This document shows, in pieces, positions 1 to 8,228 of a DNA stretch of 33,399 nt. The DNA is from Bacteroidales bacterium (GTDB lineage: Bacteria; Bacteroidota; Bacteroidia; Bacteroidales; UBA932). The position numbers and the translations under genes were made by a program. Under the pieces are notes generated by a model that made no database searches, was not told where the DNA came from, and saw only the letters and a program-made list of their open reading frames with translations. The stretch lies in the NCBI GenBank assembly GCA_017550025.1, contig JAFYLU010000014.1, forward strand, positions 1 to 33,399. Direction: 5' to 3'. The stretch's first letter is position 1. The number at the start of each line of letters is the position of its first letter.

Positions 1-459
1 CTTCCAAACTGCGGCTGTATCGTTACCAATGACCTTGTCGAAAGCTATGAGCAGGATAATATCCATCCTGCAAAGAAGAAGGAGGTCGGCGAGAGACTCG
101 CATATATGGCCCTAAACAGGAACTACGGTTTCCACAAGGTGGCATGCGACAGCCCTGAAGCTGTGAGATGCTACCGTATGGCCAACAGTTGTGAACTGGC
201 AGTGGAACTTTCCAACATGCCTAACGGAATCAACAGATGGATGGAGATCGAAGGACTTGAAGTGGCAGGAAGTGAGGGCGTCTTCTATCCGGTGACCTAT
301 GCCTTCTTCGAGCCGGAGCTGAAGGCTCTCCGCGTAAGGTCCGAATTCGTCCATGATCCTTGTGAAGTGCGCTACGGATGGGGCGATTTCAAGCCGGGCA
401 ACCTTAAGAATGCCGAAGGTCTGCCTGTGACTCCGTTCAAGATCAGAGTGGAAGAATAA
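1..459 (+). CDS. Sialate O-acetylesterase-type SGNH esterase, C-terminal part (5' truncated)
   Basis: The reading frame is open from the first base, so the gene starts outside the window; the internal ATG at 106 is not the start. The visible 152 codons hold the SGNH block V motif D-N-I-H-P (catalytic His at visible codon 22), followed by K-K-E-V-G-E-R-L-A, the usual context in the sialate 9-O-acetylesterase family. The tail has V-R-Y-G-W and N-L-K-N-A-E-G-L-P, also typical of the end of this family. Such enzymes remove O-acetyl esters from sugars. In PULs they often act on acetylated plant polysaccharides rather than sialic acid. Next to a GH26 mannanase, de-acetylation of acetylated (gluco)mannan is the best guess (inference). 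The Asp/His half of the active site is visible; the Ser block and any signal peptide are not. It lies 50 bp before the next gene, without a terminator, so it is probably the same operon. Confidence 0.85.
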   Translation, partial: LPNCGCIVTNDLVESYEQDNIHPAKKKEVGERLAYMALNRNYGFHKVACDSPEAVRCYRMANSCELAVELSNMPNGINRWMEIEGLEVAGSEGVFYPVTYAFFEPELKALRVRSEFVHDPCEVRYGWGDFKPGNLKNAEGLPVTPFKIRVEE

Positions 460-509
460 GAAAAACAATATTTATAAACTATTATTAATTAAAACTAAAG
501 AACCAAGTT

Positions 510-1589
510 ATGAAGAAGATTTTCAGAAGTCTGTTTCTGACAGCGGTTGCAATGACGGCTTTCGCATCTTGTGATGACAAGGCCCGCAACACTGAAGAAC
601 TAATCGATCCTTGGCTTCGTGAGCGTACACCAGTCAATGTGAGACTCGAGTCTCAGATCGGTCCGGCAATCATTACCGGAGACTGGAGAAACGAAGAAGT
701 CGGTTCTGTATCGGTAAGTCTTATTACAGCCGGTTTGAATATGAAGGCTGTAAAGGTTGTTGCGCTGGACTTCAAGTATCCTGACAGCGAATTCTGTCCG
801 ACCGCAAGCATCGGCCCGGGCGATACAGTTGACTTGAGCGACGGATCGGCCGAATTTGTCGTGACTTCAGCTAACGGAGAGACGCGTACCTATACGCTGA
901 CGTACTCCGTATTTACCGACACCCTTGAGGGAAGCTACAGCTTCACAAAGGTTGGAGGTATACTCGATACATCAGGAGCGGTTCCGCTTGCGAGCCTTGT
1001 GATGATCGGTGGATTCGAAGGATGGGTTACCTATTGCCAGGTGATGGACAAGTATTGGATCTGGACCGGCGACTACAATCCTAGAGACGAAGACGACAAT
1101 ACGTTGAGCTTCAGACTCGAAAAGGCTGACGATCAGACTGGTGAGACATTCGGAACAATTGTGAATTCTGCTGGTCCTGATGGAAAATATGCAAACTACA
1201 TCTTCAAGGGCATCGACATCAATGAGGAATATCGCCTGATACCTGCCGGCAAGAGCCGCTGGGCCAAGCATGGTGACGGATACATTACAATCTATGCTTA
1301 TGAGGATTCAGGATATACCAAGCCACTGCATAAGCTTGAGCTTCTTGAGAAGGGCGAGCATAAGTACTGGTCTGAAACGCTTCAGGCTGAAGGCGGTTCT
1401 GCTGAAAAGATCGTGAATGTCCCTGAACTTGCGCTTCATCGCTCATTCGGTGAAGGTCCGTTCAACAATGAGACAAGCAACTGGGGCGACGAGCGTTGGT
1501 ATGCCAACAACATCCGCAACGTCTTCTGGCTTATAAAGAAGGACAGCGATTCACCACTTGAGAATCACGACGATTATCTTGCAAAGTAA
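510..1589 (+). CDS. PUL surface lipoprotein, putative glycan-binding
   Basis: A 359-residue lipoprotein: basic n-region, hydrophobic core, and a lipobox ending at Cys21, followed by acidic residues (C-D-D-K) as in surface-exported Bacteroidota lipoproteins. Residues about 40-135 form a beta-rich domain ending in G-E-T-R-T-Y-T-L-T-Y, as in the DUF5018-like repeats of PUL lipoproteins. From about residue 139 (L-E-G-S-Y) to the end there is a second domain. Its landmarks (A-G-P-D-G-K-Y, I-P-A-G-K-S-R-W, L-L-E-K-G-E-H-K-Y, then R-W-Y-A-N-N-I-R-N-V) match, in order, the modules in the lipoproteins at 17723 and 19969. No catalytic motif was recognised. Its place directly before the GH26 gene suggests a surface glycan-binding protein. 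The stop codon is 4 nt before the GH26 start, so the two are probably translationally coupled. The binding role is inferred. Confidence 0.7.
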   Translation: MKKIFRSLFLTAVAMTAFASCDDKARNTEELIDPWLRERTPVNVRLESQIGPAIITGDWRNEEVGSVSVSLITAGLNMKAVKVVALDFKYPDSEFCPTASIGPGDTVDLSDGSAEFVVTSANGETRTYTLTYSVFTDTLEGSYSFTKVGGILDTSGAVPLASLVMIGGFEGWVTYCQVMDKYWIWTGDYNPRDEDDNTLSFRLEKADDQTGETFGTIVNSAGPDGKYANYIFKGIDINEEYRLIPAGKSRWAKHGDGYITIYAYEDSGYTKPLHKLELLEKGEHKYWSETLQAEGGSAEKIVNVPELALHRSFGEGPFNNETSNWGDERWYANNIRNVFWLIKKDSDSPLENHDDYLAK

Positions 1590-1593
1590 GCTG

Positions 1594-3036
1594 ATGGGCA
1601 GGAATATGGGTATATCTGTTCTTACTGCGGCCGTTTCACTGATGGCTGTTTTGTCGTGTACAGACGGCAAGGAACAGTCGGGAGCATCTTCTGGTGAAAG
1701 GTTCATGACTGTTGAGGAAAGGATTGAGATAGATAATGCCGGTGGATCATTTGCGATCAACGTTAAGGCTAACTTTGATTTCAATGTGCAGTCACAGGAA
1801 GAGTGGATCGTATATGACAAGGTGGAAGGAGACAAGGTGTGGTTTACCGCCGAACCCAATGAGAATGTTGACAGCCGTATAGGAAAGGTGAGGTTCACAG
1901 ATCCTTCGGACAAGTATTTCTATAAGGAGGTCAGAGTCTCCCAGGAGGGCGATCCTTCCAATCTGTTCTCTTTGAGCATTGTCGATAAGAATGCCACTGC
2001 CGAGACAAAGGCCCTTTATGCAAATCTTTGGGATATTGCTGCAAGAGGCTTTATGTTCGGTCACCATGACGATCTCTGGTACGGACGCTACTGGTACAAT
2101 GAACCGGGCAAATCCGACACAAAGTCAGTATGCGGAGACTATCCGGGCGTATTCAGCGTTGATATGGGACCTATCATGGACGACAGACATAACAGCACTG
2201 AAAATGCAATCCGCCGCAGGGTCATCATCGAAGCCTATGACAGGGGAGAGGTAATCACTATGTGCTGTCACCTCAACAATCCTCACACCGGCGGCGATTC
2301 ATGGGATAATTCCAGCAACAAGGTGGTAAGCAGTATCCTGACAGAAGGTCATGCGACAAGGACGAAGTATCTTCAGTGGCTTGACAGATGTGCGGATTTT
2401 GCCAATAACTTGAGGGGTTCGGACGGAAAGCTGATACCGATAATATTCAGACCTTATCATGAGCATACCCAGACCTGGTCATGGTGGGGATCCAAGTGTA
2501 CTACTGAAGCCGAGTTCATCAGTTTCTGGAGATTCACTGTCGAATACTTGAGAGATGTAAAGCAGGTCAGGAACTTCATCTATGCGGTTTCACCACAGAT
2601 GGATGAGGTCTATTCAGATGCGAAGGGAAGACTTACTTTCCGCTGGCCTGGCGATGATTATGTCGATTTTATCGGAATGGATTGCTATCATTACAATTGG
2701 AAGGGAGCTTTCAAGAGTAACCTTGATGCGATGTCTGAACTCTCCAGGGAGAAGAAGAAACCATGTGGTGTCACTGAAACCGGACCGGAAGGATTTGACT
2801 GGACGGATTACTGGACCAACCATATCCTGGAGTGTGCAAAAGGACAGAGGGTCAGCATGATAGTGATGTGGAGAAACAAGTATGTCAGCAGTGAGAGCGA
2901 CAGACATTTCTACTCGGTATATCCGGGACATCCGTCGGAAGGCAATTTCCGCGATATGTACGATGATCCGTCTACATTCTTCAGCAAGGACCTTCCTGAC
3001 ATGTATGACATGCCTGCGAATTACCAGGTGAAATAG
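1594..3036 (+). CDS. GH26 endo-beta-1,4-mannanase lipoprotein
   Basis: A 480-residue GH26 enzyme. The ATG at 1594 is chosen over an upstream TTG at 1558: it gives a compact lipoprotein signal with Cys22 (L-S-C-T-D-G-K), and the TTG lies inside the preceding gene. Residues about 35-120 form a BACON-like beta domain (D-F-N-V-Q-S-Q-E-E-W-I). The catalytic barrel runs from about 122 to 470. The acid/base is Glu290 in R-P-Y-H-E-H-T and the nucleophile is Glu395 in V-T-E-T-G. The H-L-N-N-P motif and the W-S-W-W-G loop are also typical of GH26. The family mostly hydrolyses internal beta-1,4-mannosidic bonds; some members are mannobiohydrolases or have other activities. As a lipoprotein with acidic residues near the Cys it is probably on the cell surface and makes the first cut. 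It is the strongest evidence for a beta-mannan substrate in this locus. Confidence 0.9.
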   Translation: MGRNMGISVLTAAVSLMAVLSCTDGKEQSGASSGERFMTVEERIEIDNAGGSFAINVKANFDFNVQSQEEWIVYDKVEGDKVWFTAEPNENVDSRIGKVRFTDPSDKYFYKEVRVSQEGDPSNLFSLSIVDKNATAETKALYANLWDIAARGFMFGHHDDLWYGRYWYNEPGKSDTKSVCGDYPGVFSVDMGPIMDDRHNSTENAIRRRVIIEAYDRGEVITMCCHLNNPHTGGDSWDNSSNKVVSSILTEGHATRTKYLQWLDRCADFANNLRGSDGKLIPIIFRPYHEHTQTWSWWGSKCTTEAEFISFWRFTVEYLRDVKQVRNFIYAVSPQMDEVYSDAKGRLTFRWPGDDYVDFIGMDCYHYNWKGAFKSNLDAMSELSREKKKPCGVTETGPEGFDWTDYWTNHILECAKGQRVSMIVMWRNKYVSSESDRHFYSVYPGHPSEGNFRDMYDDPSTFFSKDLPDMYDMPANYQVK

Positions 3037-3082
3037 ACCTATATTCCTATATATAGATTATTAATAACAAAATATAACCAAA

Positions 3083-6000
3083 ATGACCAAATCACTCAAA
3101 TTATTTCTGCTAAGCTGCATCATGTTGCTTTGCGGAGCCATTGGCGGTCAGCTCTATGGTCAGAACAGGACTGTCAGTGGTGTTGTGCATGACGATATGG
3201 GGGAACCATTGTTTGGCGCATTTGTAGTTGAGAAAGGTACGACTAATGGAGTTTCGACTGACCTTGACGGTAAGTATTCCATTACTGTATCTTCAGACAA
3301 TGCCGTACTTGAGTTCCAGTTTATCGGTTTAAGGACACAGGAGATATCGGTTCGTGAGGGGCAGAGACTTCTGCTCGTCCAGATGGAAACTGATGCCAAT
3401 CTGATGGAAGAAGTCGTTGTGACGGCTTTTGCAACCCAGAAGAAGATCAATGTGACAGGTGCCATTTCAGCCGTGAACGGTAATGACCTTGTTGCTGCTC
3501 CTGTGGCAAACATCTCTAATGCCCTCATCGGTAACACTCCTGGTGTCAGCGGTCTTCAGACTTCCGGTGAGCCTGGACGTAACGAGTCCAGCATCTTTGT
3601 GCGTGGTGTCTCGACTTATGGAGAATCAACTCCTCTCATCATCATCGACGGTGTCGAGCAGGCGTCGGAGCAGGCTTTTGCAGCATTCAATGCAATGGAT
3701 GCGAATGAAATCGCAAGTATTTCAGTCCTGAAGGATGCATCTTCGACTGCGGTGTACGGTGTGCGTGGTGCGAACGGTGTCATCATCGTCACTACAAAGC
3801 GCGGTAATGTCGGCAAGCCTACTATCAGTGCTTCTGCGAATTTCGGTCTTACTGCAGCTTCGCAGCTTCAGGAGGGTACAACCGCTTATGAATATGCACT
3901 TTTCAGAAACGAGGCTATCCGCAACGAGCAGAGAAGTTATGCCGGTAATGACGGACTTTCCAACAATATCTTCGACGACTATGACCTCTGGAAGTTCAAG
4001 AACAACAGAGACTTCACGCCTCAGGAAGTAGACGGCATGACCCAGCTTACTCCTGAACAGAAGGAGCAGCTCAAGAACACTCCTGCGCTCTATTATGCAT
4101 CGCGTAACCTTTACAAGGAGCAGTTCAACAGAGTGGCACCTCAGTATCAGGCCAATATCAATATCAGCGGCGGTACTGACAGAGTCAAGTACTTCGTGTC
4201 GTTCGGTTACTTCCGTCAGGAAGGTATCACCAACGCTGTCGAGTACTATGGTTCGGAGACCGGTTCTACATTCAACCGTTACAACTTCCGAAGCAACTTC
4301 GATATCAAGATTACCGACAACCTCAAGATCACAGTCAATTCAGCCGGTCAGTTCGGTGAAACTACAGGACCTGGTAACGTTGCTGACCCATACAACATTT
4401 CAGAGCGTTACAAGATCATCATGCAGTACATCTACGATTCCAATCCGTTCATCTCGCCTGGTATCATAGATGGAAAGCTCATCAGCGGCTTTGCAGGTTC
4501 TACAAGCCTTATCCAGAACCCTCTCGCTACCAAGGTGGACAGTAAGATCGGTATGCAGAATGCCCTCTACAACCTCCTGAACAGTGGTTCCGGAACAATC
4601 TACAACAGCCTTCTCGACAACTCGATAAAGCTCGACCATACGATGGATTACATTCATCCGAACCTCAGGCTTTATGCAACTGTATCTTATCAGGACAACT
4701 ACAACCGTTATGTGAAGTTTACTCCTTCCATACCTTCATATACAGTGCAGCGCAGCATGGCAGATCCTAATGTGCTCGAATTCTTCGGAGGATCGATGGG
4801 AGCAGGTTCATTCAGCTCATATGGTTACAGTAACTGGAACAAGCTCTATATGGATGCCGGAATCGACTGGCATGAGTCATATGGAAAGCATAACGTTTCT
4901 GCCCTCCTCCTCGGAAAGGCTTCACGTTACACCATGCCAGGCGACTCATATCACGTACCTTCAGGTATCATGGGTTTTGTAGGTCGCGTTACCTATAATT
5001 ATGATGACCGCTACATGCTCGAGGTAAATGCCGGTTACAACGGTACCGAGCAGTTCGCAGAGGGCAAGCGCTTCGGTCTCTTCCCTGCGGTTTCTGCCGG
5101 TTGGGTGCCTTCAAAGGAAAAATGGTTCCCAAAGAACGACATTCTTTCATTCATGAAGATCCGCGGTTCATACGGTGAGGTCGGTAATGACCGTCTTGGT
5201 GGATCAAGAAGATATTACTTCCTTCCTAACACATATAACCTCAATCAGACAGGTTATTACCTTGGAAACAGTAACGGTTCAAACAAGAACCCATACTTCT
5301 ACGGTGCAACAGAAGGTGTGCTCGGTAATCCGGACATCACATGGGAAAGATCGAGGAAGTATGACGCCGGTATCGAGACCAAGTTCTTCAACAGCCGTCT
5401 TTCTGTGGACTTCGACTACTTCTATGAGAAACGAGACAACATCCTTACCACTCTCGGTATAATTCCGGGTATCTATGGTGTTCCGGCAAGTTCCGTACCT
5501 CCTGCAAACGTGGGTATCACCCAGAACCAGGGATATGAGCTTGTGCTTAACTGGTCTGACACAGTCGGAGACCTTACATACTCTATCGGAGGTGATGTCA
5601 GCTGGACACGTAACAAGATCATCTACAAGGCAGAGGCTAACAATCCATATCCATGGATGAGTGCGACCGGTCATGCTATCGGACAGCGTTTCGGTCTTGT
5701 AAGCGATGGACTCTTCAATACCCAGGAGGAGCTTGCCAACCGTCCTTACAATACCTTTACTTCAAACCTTGCGACTCTCGGAGATATCCGTTACAAGGAT
5801 CTTGACGGAGACGGTCTTATCAATCAGAACGACAAGGCTCCTATCGGATTCCCTAACTATGCACAGTATCACTTCAATGTGAAGCTTCATCTCGCATACA
5901 AGGGATTCGACCTCAGAATGCTCTTCACCGGTTCGGCTAACGGTTCATACTATCTGAACAGCGGTTACACAATGCCGTTCTTCAAGAACGCGGGTAATGC

Positions 6001-6370
6001 ATGGCTCTGGCAGTATGAGGGACGCTGGACTCCGGAGAAGTATGCTGCTGGAGAGGAAATCACATATCCTCGTGCTACATACAGCCCTACAACAGCGCAT
6101 AACAATTATCTCCAGAGCGACTACTGGATGGTATCTACAAATCACTTCAAGCTCAAGAATGTCGAGCTCGGCTATACATTCAATGTGGAAAGAGGTGTCC
6201 TCAGCCAGCTTCAGGTGCAGTCTCTCAGAGTGTTCATGACAGCTAACAATGTCTACACATTCAAGAATGCCTTGACTCCTTACGGAATCGATCCTGAGAC
6301 TACAGACGGAAGCGCTTATGTATATCCTCTTACACGAGTAGTTACCTTCGGTCTTAATCTGCGTTTCTAA
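3083..6370 (+). CDS. SusC-like TonB-dependent outer-membrane transporter 1
   Basis: A 1095-residue SusC-family transporter with a Sec signal peptide (cleavage near Y-G-Q, residue 26). Residues about 29-110 are a carboxypeptidase-regulatory-like N-terminal extension (T-V-S-G-V-V-H-D through G-L-R-T-Q-E). A TonB-box-like stretch E-E-V-V-V-T-A-F follows near residue 113. The plug has I-S-V-L-K-D-A-S-S-T-A-V-Y-G-V-R-G-A-N-G-V, the SusC signature. The remaining roughly 850 residues are the beta barrel, ending in the C-terminal aromatic L-N-L-R-F. SusC proteins import oligosaccharides across the outer membrane using TonB energy, with a SusD lid. The gene lies 46 bp after the GH26 stop, in an AT-rich gap with no terminator, and 9 bp before its SusD partner. 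The substrate, mannan-derived oligosaccharides, is inferred from the neighbouring enzymes. Confidence 0.95.
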   Translation: MTKSLKLFLLSCIMLLCGAIGGQLYGQNRTVSGVVHDDMGEPLFGAFVVEKGTTNGVSTDLDGKYSITVSSDNAVLEFQFIGLRTQEISVREGQRLLLVQMETDANLMEEVVVTAFATQKKINVTGAISAVNGNDLVAAPVANISNALIGNTPGVSGLQTSGEPGRNESSIFVRGVSTYGESTPLIIIDGVEQASEQAFAAFNAMDANEIASISVLKDASSTAVYGVRGANGVIIVTTKRGNVGKPTISASANFGLTAASQLQEGTTAYEYALFRNEAIRNEQRSYAGNDGLSNNIFDDYDLWKFKNNRDFTPQEVDGMTQLTPEQKEQLKNTPALYYASRNLYKEQFNRVAPQYQANINISGGTDRVKYFVSFGYFRQEGITNAVEYYGSETGSTFNRYNFRSNFDIKITDNLKITVNSAGQFGETTGPGNVADPYNISERYKIIMQYIYDSNPFISPGIIDGKLISGFAGSTSLIQNPLATKVDSKIGMQNALYNLLNSGSGTIYNSLLDNSIKLDHTMDYIHPNLRLYATVSYQDNYNRYVKFTPSIPSYTVQRSMADPNVLEFFGGSMGAGSFSSYGYSNWNKLYMDAGIDWHESYGKHNVSALLLGKASRYTMPGDSYHVPSGIMGFVGRVTYNYDDRYMLEVNAGYNGTEQFAEGKRFGLFPAVSAGWVPSKEKWFPKNDILSFMKIRGSYGEVGNDRLGGSRRYYFLPNTYNLNQTGYYLGNSNGSNKNPYFYGATEGVLGNPDITWERSRKYDAGIETKFFNSRLSVDFDYFYEKRDNILTTLGIIPGIYGVPASSVPPANVGITQNQGYELVLNWSDTVGDLTYSIGGDVSWTRNKIIYKAEANNPYPWMSATGHAIGQRFGLVSDGLFNTQEELANRPYNTFTSNLATLGDIRYKDLDGDGLINQNDKAPIGFPNYAQYHFNVKLHLAYKGFDLRMLFTGSANGSYYLNSGYTMPFFKNAGNAWLWQYEGRWTPEKYAAGEEITYPRATYSPTTAHNNYLQSDYWMVSTNHFKLKNVELGYTFNVERGVLSQLQVQSLRVFMTANNVYTFKNALTPYGIDPETTDGSAYVYPLTRVVTFGLNLRF

Positions 6371-6379
6371 ACTAAAAGA

Positions 6380-8221
6380 ATGAACAAGATGAAAAATATA
6401 ACTAAAATATTGGCAGTTATCGGTCTTCTTGCCCTGACATCCTGCGACTTCTTCCTTCAGAAGCCGGATACGACAGGTAATGTTGACCGTGACGCAGTCT
6501 TCAGCTCAAAGAAGAATGCTGAAGCTGCATTGATGTCCTGCTATTCGAACGCCTTGGTTCATGGCCTTCCCGGAGGTCTGGGTTACACCCACGGTACTCT
6601 TGGAGCCATCTCGGGCGAGATCAACAGGGGAGCCAGCTGGCATGGAACATACTTCATCGCTCAGCAGGGACTTAATGTCAACGGAGCAGGATCTGATGCT
6701 ACTGACTCGGCCAACGGCTCAAGTGCTGGTTCGGAGAACTGGGCAAAGAACTGGAGCGTTATCAGACAGTGCTTTATCGTGAAGGAGAACATCGATAAGG
6801 TTGCCGACATGAGTCAGGATGACAAAGACGTCATCAAGGCAGAGGTTACGGCTCTCATTGCCTATAGATACATGGGTATGTTCTACCGTTATGGCGGCGT
6901 TCCTGTCGTTACAAGATCTTTCGAGGCATCAGACGACCTTACAGCAGGCCGAGTTTCACTCGAAGAGACACTTCAGTACATCCTTGATCTTTGCGATGAA
7001 GCTCACGCAGGTCTTCCTGCAAAGTGGGATGCAGCCAATACAGGCCGCATGACCCAGGGTGTAGTGCTTGCAATCAAGGCAAGAGCCCTTATGTATGCAG
7101 CGCGTCCTCTCTTCAACAGAGCGACTCCTTATCTTGACTTCGGTGAGAATAACAACCTCATCTGTTTCGGCAATGCTGACAAGGAGCGTTGGAATGATGC
7201 CATTGAAGCTAATGAGGCAGTGCTTACATGGGCCGCTGCAAACGGAGTGTCACTTATCAATACCGGTGATGCGTTCAAGGACTATGCTACTGCAACATCG
7301 ACTCCGGGCAACAAGGAAGTCATTCTTGCATTCAAGAACAACAGTACATCACAGGACTACAGCACATATGTATTCCTTTATAATAACTGTTCTGCTTACT
7401 GGACATGGAACCGCTTCGATAATGGTGAGTCAGGAGTTCTTTCGAACCATATAAAGTATTATTATAAGAAGGACGGTTCAGAGATGAAATGGCCTGTATA
7501 TGGAAATCAGACTCCAAGGTCAGGTGCTGAATGGATTGAAAATGTTGCCGATCTCGAGCCGAGAGCTCTTGCTGACATCAAGTTCGCAGGTCACGATGCC
7601 ATGAACAACACCGGTGACACCAAGTGGACAAGCCTCGGATGGGGACGCAACGGCTATGACGGAAAGATCGGTATGGGTGATGCCTTCCCTAACAGCGTGG
7701 GCGGTTCTGACAAGGGACAGCTTTCAGGTGAAAGGACAAAGTTCTATTACAAGGCCGGTTCAAGAACATGGTTCGAGTTCCCTCTCTTCCGTCTTGCAGA
7801 GACATATCTCAATCTTGCGGAAGCTTACAATGAGTACGGTAACAGCGGCAAGGCTCTTGAAAACCTCAATAAGGTGCATCAGCGCGCAGGTCTTCCTGCT
7901 GTGACCGAGACCAATCAGAGCAAACTCAGGGAGATTATCCAGAGAGAGAAGTTCATTGAGTTCTTTGGCGAGAACCACAAGTATTTCGATGTAAAGCACT
8001 GGATGCGTGAGGATATCGGTGATGGTATCTGCGGCGGGTCGATGCGTGCCTTTACATTCAATATCAAGGCCGGTGCGACATGGCCTTACGACAAGAGCAC
8101 AATCGACACTTGGTGGGAGACTGAATACTATCAGGCTTTCTGGTCTCCGGCAATGTACCTTGAACCATTCCCTCAGTCAGAGGTGAACAAGGGAACAATC
8201 ACTCAGAATCCAGGTTATTAA
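6380..8221 (+). CDS. SusD-like glycan-binding lipoprotein 1
   Basis: A 613-residue SusD/RagB-family lipoprotein (lipobox Cys22 in A-L-T-S-C-D-F-F). It has the N-terminal helical TPR-like region with the V-I-A-Y-R-Y-M-G-type motif (here L-I-A-Y-R-Y-M-G) and the C-terminal RagB/SusD block: F-R-L-A-E-T-Y-L-N-L-A-E-A-Y, then I-I-Q-R-E-K-F-I-E-F and the K-Y-F-D-V-K-H-W motif. It should form the hinged lid over SusC1 and bind oligosaccharide at the cell surface. A second in-frame ATG at 6389 gives an equally good signal peptide, so the start may be 9 nt later. At 613 residues it is somewhat longer than many SusD proteins, and longer than its paralogue at 11049. Confidence 0.95.
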   Translation: MNKMKNITKILAVIGLLALTSCDFFLQKPDTTGNVDRDAVFSSKKNAEAALMSCYSNALVHGLPGGLGYTHGTLGAISGEINRGASWHGTYFIAQQGLNVNGAGSDATDSANGSSAGSENWAKNWSVIRQCFIVKENIDKVADMSQDDKDVIKAEVTALIAYRYMGMFYRYGGVPVVTRSFEASDDLTAGRVSLEETLQYILDLCDEAHAGLPAKWDAANTGRMTQGVVLAIKARALMYAARPLFNRATPYLDFGENNNLICFGNADKERWNDAIEANEAVLTWAAANGVSLINTGDAFKDYATATSTPGNKEVILAFKNNSTSQDYSTYVFLYNNCSAYWTWNRFDNGESGVLSNHIKYYYKKDGSEMKWPVYGNQTPRSGAEWIENVADLEPRALADIKFAGHDAMNNTGDTKWTSLGWGRNGYDGKIGMGDAFPNSVGGSDKGQLSGERTKFYYKAGSRTWFEFPLFRLAETYLNLAEAYNEYGNSGKALENLNKVHQRAGLPAVTETNQSKLREIIQREKFIEFFGENHKYFDVKHWMREDIGDGICGGSMRAFTFNIKAGATWPYDKSTIDTWWETEYYQAFWSPAMYLEPFPQSEVNKGTITQNPGY

Positions 8222-8228
8222 AATATAG

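Noticed and set aside
1558-1593. Upstream TTG start for the GH26 gene
   Set aside because: It lies inside the preceding gene and adds 12 residues before a signal peptide that is complete from ATG 1594.
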